64,000 nt of DNA from Miscanthus floridulus (lineage: Eukaryota > Streptophyta > Magnoliopsida > Poales > Poaceae), in assembly GCF_019320115.1 (NCBI RefSeq), contig NC_089589.1, positions 21,972,580 to 22,036,579 of the forward strand, read 5' to 3'. The notes beneath the pieces are model-generated. The model was not told the DNA's origin and made no database searches. It saw only the letters and a program-made list of their open reading frames with translations. The position numbers and the translations under genes are program-made. Numbering within the stretch: the stretch's first letter is position 1; each line of letters starts with the position of its first letter. Shown piece by piece: positions 56,827 to 64,000 of the stretch.

Positions 56827-57755
56827 GTGGTGATATCGATGGTTATACATTACACAGGGCGAGAAAAGAATCGATGGGCCAACCTTCCAGACGCTTGCTT
56901 TCTTGTATAGATAGAATAGATGGATGCTAGCTTTTTCCTCTCCGCGGGCCATGTCGTCCATGAAGGCGGCTTCCGGCTTCCGATCCGCCAGATTCTGATT
57001 CCCATCACGGCAGGCAGGACTTGGACTGGATGGCCTGAAATTCAACCAAACTAGCCGCCTTCGAGTTGCATTTCTCTTGTATATTTGCAGTGCGGGAGAA
57101 CCTGTGTGCGCTAGGAAATGTCCCTTTTCCGTCGTTGCGCTCTCACGGTCTCACCTCACCTCACCGGGCGGCTGCCGGCCATGACACCAGGCAACACAGC
57201 TTTGGGCTTTTGCGGGGCGAGGCCTGTCGCCTGTCGGCTGTGGGCCGGGAGGGCACGCCTTTTGCACACCCTCAAGGCCTCAGCACAAAAGGACTGGGTG
57301 GGCCGTGGCCCGTGGGTTATCGAGCAAGACTGACAGTTCATCCAAATGGATAGCAGGGCTAACTTTGTTGTCGTAAATAGTCTAGCTGTTAGCCCATTAT
57401 AGCTATCTAAAGCCCAAGGAAAACTTTAGCCCATTGTAGTTATGAATACGAATATATTCTATCTATTACTAGCCCATCATAGCTAGTTAAACACAGTCGA
57501 CATACATCATGACCACCGATCGAGTTTGAACTAGTCATGTACGACTTAAGCAAAATGTAAGATTTCATGAAACATACACAGATAACGGATGATAGACAAA
57601 AAAAAACAATAATCTGGTTTTTTTATTCTAGTCATACTCTATATGATTTTATTTGCCTATAAAACATCAATGAACATGTATGATATGAACTCTCATGTGG
57701 GCTTTTTTTTCTCAAACGTGCTCTTGCTGCTCTTGCTGCTCTGGATTGATGGTTA

Positions 57756-57903
57756 CTCCCTCCATTTCAAATTATAAGACGTTTTAGATTTTCTACATAT
57801 TTTTTATTTGCTATGCATTTAATTATATATTATGTCCATATACATAGCAAAAGAAATACATCTAAAAAGAAAGAAAAAAATGTCTTATAGTTTGGAACGG
57901 AGG
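57756..57903. mobile_element. Stowaway-like MITE
   Basis: Left end CTCCCTCCATTTCAAATTAT and inverted right end CCTCCGTTCCAAACTATAAG are terminal inverted repeats. TA lies at each side (57754-57755, 57904-57905). The right terminus lacks a few bases. Confidence 0.75.
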
Positions 57904-58138
57904 TAGCACATTACACTTGACAAAAGCTTCTGGGACTGGGGAGCCATTAAACCTGGCCGATCCACTGGGATTGGGAAGCACGAAGCAATGTAATGAGATT
58001 TTTGCAGGCCTGCTGGAATGCTAGCTGGATTCTGGATCCACTCTGAAGATCATGTGCTAACTAGCGTTGCGTTAACGTTGCTTGCACTGAAGAGTGAAGA
58101 CCGACAGGCGACAGTGCATGCGGACTGGATGAAAAAAA

Positions 58139-59551
58139 GGTTATTTAGACCGGTACCATTATAATTCTCAAAACTTTAAGATGTACCATTAAAATTCACC
58201 TATTTTGAGATTTACCATTATAATTCAATGTTTCACTGAGTTTTACCATGTTTTACGTCTTTTAGCTGCTTGGGCCCACTGACAGGCGTATGTGTACTGT
58301 TCGCTTTTCTGTATGGACGTATTTGCCCCCGTGAAAACGCCCGCATCGCTCGTTCTAGCGGAGCCAGGCTTGGCTAGCTCCCGCGCCTCGTCCACTCACC
58401 TCCCCTTCCTCGCGAGTGCCTCTTCCACCGCCAGGCTCACCTCCTCTTCCACGGCCGACAACCACGATAACGACCGCGTGCCGCAGCCACCGCGCCAGAT
58501 CTGCCGACCTCCGCCTGCTCACCTCCTCTTCCACCGCCCGAATCGAGCTCTACCACGCGAGCAGTGCCCGGATCGCCTCGTCTTCCACCACGCGAGTAGC
58601 GCCTGAATCACCTCCTCTTCCACCACCGGCGCCCGAATCGAGCTCCACCGCAGCGACAGGGTGGCCAGAATAGAGCTCGGCAACGGGCGCGGGTGCCACT
58701 CCACCACGCACCGGGGAAGAAGATGGAATCTGCGGCGCTAGGGAAGAAAATGGAGTCCGCCATGGGCTACACACACCCGGCGCTGGGGAAGAAGATGGAG
58801 TCCACCATGGGCTGCATGCACCCGGTGCTGAGGAAGAAGATGGAGTCAGCCAGGCTCGTGCCCTGGCGGAGCCCCATCGAAGCGCCACCGTCGCCGCCCC
58901 AGGCTCCACCCTGCACCTCACCTCCGTAACGCCGGACGCCGCCCCGGGCTCCACCCTCCACTTCGTCGTGCTCCCCCCATCTCTACATCGGTGAGGTCGC
59001 CTCCACCTCCAGATCCGCCATCCTCCTCCGCGTGTCCTCCTCCTCCCTCCGTGCGTGCCGGCCACCTCCCACGGCCGCAGTCGTCGTCCTCCTCCACCTC
59101 CATGCATGGTCGTAGCTCACCTCCGCGCCGTCCTCCTCTACCTCCGTGCTCTGCGGCGTCGGTTGGTGGGCGAGCTATCGAGCGCGGGCGGCAGTGGAGT
59201 TGGGCGGCGGCGGCAGTTGACTCGGGCGCTGGCTAGGGTTAATGTTTCGTCGCCGGCGCCGCGTCTGGAGGATGAGAGAGTGAGAGACAGAGTGAGCGTG
59301 AGAAGGAGAACAGACTGAGAGATGGGGCCACAGGCGCAGGTCTCTTTCAACTTCGGGACGAGGGCAAATACGTCCATATAGAAAAGCGAACAGTACGCAT
59401 ACGCCTGCCAGTGGGCCTCAGCAGCTGAAAGACGTAAAAAATGGCAAAACTCAGTGAAACATTGAATTATAATGGTAAATCTCAAAATAGGTGAATTTTA
59501 ATGGTACATCTCAAAGCTCTGAGAATTGTAATGGTACAAATCCAAATAACC
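58139..59551. mobile_element. MULE-like element with ~194-bp terminal inverted repeats
   Basis: The left end (58139-58332) and the right end (59359-59551) are inverted copies over about 194 bp, sharing GTACCATTAAAATTCACC, TTTCACTGAGTTTT and GTACTGTTCGCTTTTC. The flanks (TGAAAAAAA and AAAAAAAAA) could be a 9-bp duplication in an A run. No transposase is present. The 1-kb core is GC-rich. Long TIRs and a GC-rich passenger fit a Mutator-like (Pack-MULE-type) element; superfamily assignment is inference. Confidence 0.65.
58333..59358. other. GC-rich passenger of the MULE-like element
   Basis: Open frames occur on both strands but none matches a family I know. A short unit encoding GKKMES recurs four times at 58718-58855 (plus strand), built of GGGAAGAAGATGGAGTC repeats. 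Composition resembles a grass first exon and could be captured. Confidence 0.4.
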
Positions 59552-59777
59552 AAAAAAAAAAAAAACAAAGAGTACCTGAAGGCGGAATTGACGGTCACAT
59601 GCACTGTTTGTTTTGACTGGCGAACATGTATGGTGACTGCTGATGCATGTGCAGGAAGCACACACGTTCCTCCATGTATCCTATTCATGGTGACCTGCTG
59701 TAAGTGACGCTTTTCACCGTGGCCATGATGATCATTTTGCCGGATCCCATTCCCATCCCAGGACTCGTGCAGTGCAT

Positions 59778-59847
59778 GCATGCCAAGAGGACAGGGCGAC
59801 TGGTGGTGTGGTGCATGCCAAGAGGACAGGGCGACTGGTGGTGTGGT
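59778..59847. repeat. 35-bp tandem duplication
   Basis: Two copies of a unit starting GCATGCCAAGAGGACAGGGC at 59778 and 59813. Confidence 0.85.
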
Positions 59848-59853
59848 GGCGAC

Positions 59854-59962
59854 GGGCCTGTTCGGCTAATATTAAAGCCGGCTAATAAGTCGACTGAAAC
59901 TGTTTTATTATGAGAGAAAAATATTATAGATTCTAACCGATAAGTTTAATCGAACAGACCCC
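59854..59962. mobile_element. Small hAT-like MITE
   Basis: GGGCCTGTTCGGCTAATA at the left and, inverted, GGGGTCTGTTCGATTAAAC at the right form terminal inverted repeats of a ~109-bp element. No clear 8-bp duplication. Confidence 0.6.
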
Positions 59963-60277
59963 GAGAGCCACCCTTTTGCCAAATGCCAACGCGTGCATAT
60001 GCATTTTGTACTGTACTGTACGCGCTAGGTTTCACGGGCGGCGTAAAAATCATCAAGCAGTGGGTACTCCAGCTTTGTACTCCTACACTGCAGCTGCTTT
60101 TTCACCTGTTCGGATCGCTCGCTCTCCAGGCTGATATGATATGATGATGAGTAGTAAAAGTGTACGAGAGCCGTTTGCATGTAGGAGTAGGATCGGAGTA
60201 CTACCGACGAGGCGACGACTGCGTACGGGTACAGCTTTACTGTGTCGTTACAAAAATAAGCCCATAATATAATATAG

Positions 60278-60514
60278 GCCTGGTTTAGCTGAGTGAAATT
60301 TGAGAATTCGGCTACTGTAGCACTTTCATTTTTATTTGGCAATTAGTATTCAATCATGGATTAATTAGGCTCAAAACGTTCGTCTCGCGATTTCCAACTA
60401 AACTGTGCAATTAGTTTTTTTTCATCTACATTTAATGCTCCATGCACGTATCGCAAGATTCGATGTAACGGCTACTGTAGCACTTTTTAGAAAAACTTTT
60501 TGGAACGAGACCAT
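60278..60514. mobile_element. Grass MITE of the GGCCTTGTTTAG type
   Basis: It starts GGCCTGGTTTAGCTGAG and contains the familiar core CTGTAGCACTTTC, TTTGGCAATTAGT, ATTAATTAGGCTCAAAACG and TCTACATTTAATGCTCCATG. It ends with an imperfect inverse of the start. The core phrases are recognised from memory of abundant grass MITEs. Confidence 0.65.
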
Positions 60515-60524
60515 AGTACTGCAT

Positions 60525-61206
60525 GCAGGTAAAAAGAGACGGCCTACGTGTGCTTTTGTCATGTCATCGATCCACGTACATATCCTCCTACTAGTGCATG
60601 TGCATGCGATGCGTGCAGCTCCAGTAAGGCTGACGCGTGCGACCATGGGTTGGATACATTCTGTGGATAATTATCTGGAAGGAAATAAATATAATACCAA
60701 TAAATAGGATAACAGCGACGATCAATCCAAAAAAAACTGAGAAGGATTAAAAACTGATAAGTGATTAATTAGACAGTAAATTAAAGTATATTTTTCAACC
60801 TAAAACTCACACCATACTACCATAGTTCGATTTTTGAACCTTAAACATTGAAATCGAGTTACAACACCTTCTAAATAAACTAAATCCGAACACACACACA
60901 CATCATAAACAAATAGAGAACATTTAAAAAAAATTGGTACTAGTTCCATAATTTCCCGATTGAAAATACTAGTGTTTATGAATTTTTAGGTAGTAAATCA
61001 AGTTTTTTTTGTTATTTTTACATAATAGAAAACCACCATTGAAAGCAACGTAAGGAGCAAACTTGCCCAGATTTGACAATTTGAGGGTGTTCGTTCGTTA
61101 TCTGCTCTCATAGTTTAAGGTTAAACATGAGACTACTACTCAAGTTTTAGGAAGAAAAATGTACTTACCCTTAATTAGATGCTCTAAAGTTGGGGGACGG
61201 ATATAT
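60525..61206. other. Unassigned AT-rich spacer
   Basis: No gene, repeat or terminal inverted repeat recognised. Confidence 0.5.
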
Positions 61207-61346
61207 GACCCTGTTTGACTTACCCCATATTCGGTTTGTTCAGTTTTTTTTTTCAATCGGAGCAGTGTTTTCCTCTCACAATAATTCAATTAGAACAGTG
61301 TTTTTCAGTTAATTTCAGCCAAATTTCAGACCAGCGAACAGGGCTT
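61207..61346. mobile_element. Possible hAT-like MITE remnant
   Basis: Left GACCCTGTTTGACTTACC and inverted right AGCCCTGTTCGCTGGTC resemble hAT-type MITE termini; the interior repeats CAGTGTTTT (61264, 61297). Confidence 0.4.
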
Positions 61347-62173
61347 TATCTCAGTTCATCTACACAGGTCTCTAACCCGTGAAAACCCCGGCCGAAGACG
61401 GTACATGTTCCCAACTTGATCAAAAAAACTATACTCCTAGGCTCCTAGCTAGTCCTAGCAGTATCCAATGCTGAAGTATTTTGTTTGTTTTCAGAAAAAA
61501 AGGGTTAAGCACACTATACCATTGGCTTCTTTTTATGGATTGGTGTTAATATATAATGGACCGACTACATCGAATCAGGGTATCCTCGTTGCTCGAGAGA
61601 AGAAAATAGGAGAGTTTTTTCGTTGCTCGCTAGAGGAGTACTCCCTCCGTACTCGTATTTGAGTTTCTTTAGGATATGATTGTGCATATCAAGAAGTGAT
61701 TAATTAGAGAGTATTTTTCCCTGTCTATCCCTATTAAATAGGGCTACGGGTGCATTCTATACGAGAAAACTTCCCAACTCATATGGCTAGCGCATCGAGG
61801 CTTGGCTCTGGCTAGCTGAGTTCGACTTCTGGCCACCGCACTTTTTTTGCTGCCGTCTTCATTTTGCATGGCACTGTTTTTGCCATGCATGGTGCACGCT
61901 CAGATTCGATTTTTTCGGCCTAGACTGCATGGCGCGCGTTTTCCAAATTATTTGCCGTGGCGCTCGTTTTCCAAATTATTTGTCGTGGCGCTCGTACCAT
62001 GGCGCGTTTTTGCCTGTGCGCTCGTTTGGATGGCTGGTGGGTGGTGGATGGCTGCATGACCGACGTTTGGGTCACCTGAGTGCTTATTTACTGTGCCAAC
62101 TTGCTTTCTCTCTTCTCCACGCCACTTCTTCTCTTGTTCATGTACTGAGCCATCTTCTCTAGTCTAGCTACAC

Positions 62174-62542
62174 ATGGCCGATTCATTTCCTATGTTCGAT
62201 TTTAACAAGCCTGTATCCGAAGACGACGACGGCCACGTTTAGTTAGATCTCAACGACCCTGAAGATGACGACGGCGACGCTGGCTTTGCTCTACATGAGC
62301 CTGAAGATGACGACGGCCACACTGGCTTTGCTCTGCACGAGCCTGAAGATGATGGCGGCGACGCTGCATTTGATCTCAACGACCCTCCGTTGGAGCATGG
62401 CAACAGTATTACTTCTTCTCTTTGTGCATGTACTGTGCTATCTCTTCCTCTCAATCGTTTCTCATATCATTGCTTCTTATTTTGACAGGATTTGATTTGA
62501 ACCTGCCACATGCAAAAAGAAAAACTAGAGAGAGAAGATAGG
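62174..62542 (+). pseudogene. Acidic FDLN-repeat N-terminus, possibly of a mariner-like transposase
   Basis: ATG at 62174 opens MADSFPMFDFNKPVSEDDDG, then a TAG stop at 62240, then three 14-residue units of the form PEDDDGDAGFALHE to PEDDGGDAAFDLND (42-bp DNA repeats). After a likely intron (62405-62490, acceptor TTTTGACAG) the frame reads FDLNLPHAKRKTRERR and stops. Plant mariner-like transposases often begin with FDLN-rich acidic segments followed by a basic helix region; I infer a relic of that kind, not proven. Confidence 0.4.
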
Positions 62543-62726
62543 CTGCCATTGCAAATCTCTTGTGAAGCTTCATTGCTAGCCGAAGCCATTGCTAGTTTTC
62601 CTGCAGCAAATTAGAAGAGAGATGCAAGCATGTTAGTCTTTGCAGCATGCTAGCCAAAGCAAGAGTACTATTAGTAGCAAATTAGTTTTTGCATGCATGT
62701 TAAGTCGACAAAATGGGACATGTACC

Positions 62727-63233
62727 TTACTGTTCTTTTGCATCTTGCTTCATCTTTGCATCTTCCAACTTCTTCATATTATAGATCTCGTCCAACTTCT
62801 TGATAACGTCGTTAGGTAGTAGTATTGTGTCACCATCCATTTGAAGTTTCTCCACATCAGTAACATAGAACTCACAATCAAACTTTTCCATGCCATGCAA
62901 CCACCTTGCTGGCAGATCGTAGTCTTCATGTAAAAGGCCACAACGCGCACACCTGCGAGTGTGGCGGCGAGCTTGGAAGCAGGCTTCTCCGAAGACGCCG
63001 CCAGCGTGGAACGTGCCGCAGCGAGGACACTGGGACTCGACGGAGTCCGGCACGATGTCGACGGTGTCCAGCGCCTCGACGGAGTCCACCGCCTCGTCGG
63101 TGTCCAGCGGCTCGACGTTGTCCAGCGGCTGCTCGACGGAGTCCATCACCTCAACGTTGTCCAGCGCCTGCTCGACGGAGTCTAGGGCCTCGACGGAGTC
63201 CAGCGCCTCCTCCATGGCGCGAGCGAGCTTCAT
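62727..63233 (-). CDS. Unrecognised 168-residue protein with zinc ribbon, inside the mariner-like element
   Basis: ATG at 63231-63233 to a stop at 62727. Residues 8-66 are an imperfect repeat of ALDSVE/PLDNVE units, strongly acidic. Residues 69-98 form a possible four-Cys zinc site (CPRCG at 69 and CARCG at 95). The C-terminal third is mixed, with KKLDEIYNMKKLEDAKMKQD likely helical. I do not recognise the family. It reads inward from the right terminus of the element, so it could be an element-encoded accessory protein or a captured host gene. It has no interruption, which is notable beside the broken plus-strand relic. No promoter was identified. Confidence 0.5.
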   Translation of the reverse strand: MKLARAMEEALDSVEALDSVEQALDNVEVMDSVEQPLDNVEPLDTDEAVDSVEALDTVDIVPDSVESQCPRCGTFHAGGVFGEACFQARRHTRRCARCGLLHEDYDLPARWLHGMEKFDCEFYVTDVEKLQMDGDTILLPNDVIKKLDEIYNMKKLEDAKMKQDAKEQ

Positions 63234-63587
63234 GGCGCCGGCGACGAGCGTGTGCTACGGGAGACGAACTAGCGGCGAGCGCGTGCTGCGGGAGGCGAGC
63301 GTGTGCGTGATGAAGAGCCTTGACACGAGCGAGCGTGCACAAAACGAAGAGCCGTGATTAATTCATTGTCGAGCCATGCTGGCGGCGGGCGTGCGGGAAC
63401 GAAGCGTCAGGGGCTAACACGTCCCCATGCAGCCTGGGCGACTTCCTTTGCGAAAGCGAGCGGCTCGCCCAGAACAACCTATAATACGAGTACGGAGGGA
63501 GTATGATACAAGCTACTCTACTCTAACTTCCACATGAAACAAAACGGCGCAGGTAGGCAGATAGCAAGGGACAAGGAACGTTTAATT

Positions 63588-63908
63588 AGGGACTGTTTAA
63601 TCCCAGCTACTAAAAATTAGCACTATGTTCGGATGCTAATTAGAAGAATCAAACATGAACTAATTTCAAAACTAATTGCATAAACCGTGATTAATTGGTG
63701 AGACGAATGTATTAATCCTAATTAGATCATGATTAGTCCATGTTTACTGTAGCATCATGTGAGCTAATCATAGACTAATTAGGATAAATTGATTCGTCTC
63801 ACCAGTTAATCACTGCTTATGCAATCGGTTTTAAAATTAGTTTACATTTGGTCCTTCTAATTGACATGTAAACATAGTGCTAATTTTTTGTAGCTGGAAT
63901 CCAGCCCT
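63588..63908. mobile_element. Foldback MITE (~321 bp)
   Basis: Left AGGGACTGTTTAATCCCAGC and inverted right AGGGCTGGATTCCAGCTAC begin arms of about 140 bp that remain inverted copies (for example AAAAATTAGCACTATG on both, and GGTGAGACGAAT). Flanks contain TTA and TAA. PIF/Harbinger or hAT origin cannot be settled. Confidence 0.75.
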
Positions 63909-64000
63909 AAAGAAACAAAACGGAAAGCATACGTGGTGCAGACACCACAGCTAAGACGTTGCAAATTGCAAAATAAAAAAAATCAAATAAGAATTCAAGA

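Larger units (their letters stand above)
56211..58138. other. Intergenic region with a tandem repeat and a MITE
   Basis: No gene seen. It holds the 125-bp tandem duplication and a Stowaway MITE listed separately. At 57370-57500 the phrase TAGCCCATTATAGCTA recurs with variations (57391, 57427, 57470). Confidence 0.5.
61641..63501. mobile_element. Tc1/mariner-like element (1,861 bp), non-autonomous, carrying ORFs
   Basis: Both ends read CTCCCTCCGTACTCGTATT as perfect 19-bp inverted repeats (61641 and ending 63501), flanked by TA (61639-61640, 63502-63503). This is the terminus and target of plant mariner/Stowaway elements, but the element is far longer than a MITE. Inside are a plus-strand acidic FDLN-repeat relic (62174-62542) and a 168-codon minus-strand zinc-ribbon ORF (62727-63233). 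No complete DDE transposase is present. Confidence 0.8.

Noticed and set aside
58718..58929. GKKMES repeat protein as a real gene
   Set aside because: Only four short units in a transposon core, with overlapping frames on the other strand and no family match.
62906..63357. Plus-strand arginine- or serine-rich frames of 130-odd codons
   Set aside because: They are shadows of the minus-strand zinc-ribbon ORF, whose repeats and Cys pairs make it the better candidate.

Overview
The window is plant nuclear DNA, almost certainly from a grass (Poaceae, most likely a panicoid relative of sorghum, maize or Miscanthus). The evidence is: genes with GT-AG introns; CACTA transposons with the grass-type TTTGCCGAGGGC subterminal motif; Stowaway and Tourist MITEs; Ty3/gypsy LTRs with tRNA-iMet primer sites; and three plant-specific gene types (a DUF26 receptor kinase, an LRR-XII receptor kinase and a CBSCBSPB protein). 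There is one 100-base N gap (1672-1771). I saw no tRNA, rRNA or CRISPR array.

Layout. Positions 1-4107 hold dead transposon sequence: a CACTA TNP1-like relic, a gypsy LTR fragment and a rearranged copia pol. Positions 4108-10030 are a minus-strand gypsy-derived element that has lost most of its coding region (LARD type). Positions 10279-13178 carry two tandem DUF26 ectodomain exons. The transmembrane and kinase exons of that cysteine-rich receptor-like kinase (CRK) lie 16 kb downstream (29235-32789). Between them is a three-level nest: a LINE, broken by a solo LTR, itself broken by a 9.9-kb LARD with 3.65-kb LTRs. Splice phases and reading frame still agree across the nest.

Positions 33158-38250 are a complete CACTA element (TSD AAG) with a ~1-kb internal palindrome and a captured cullin exon. 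Positions 39190-44100 are a gag/protease-only LTR element. A broken second CACTA (TTTGCCGAGTG subtype) ends 2 bases before the TATA box of a defensin-like peptide gene (44858-45249).

Positions 47283-51777 are a 14-exon CBSCBSPB gene whose splice model is frame-perfect (548 codons) but contains two TAG stops. Positions 52906-56035 (minus) are an XA21-like LRR receptor kinase with one frame break at a G run. From 56.2 kb to the end there are MITEs, a MULE-like element with ~194-bp inverted repeats, and a 1.86-kb Tc1/mariner-like element. The latter carries an acidic FDLN-repeat relic and an unrecognised zinc-ribbon ORF.

Functionally the host genes lean towards cell-surface perception and defence (CRK, non-RD LRR kinase, defensin-like peptide). 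Nothing in the sequence shows that they act together. Most of the window is nested mobile DNA.
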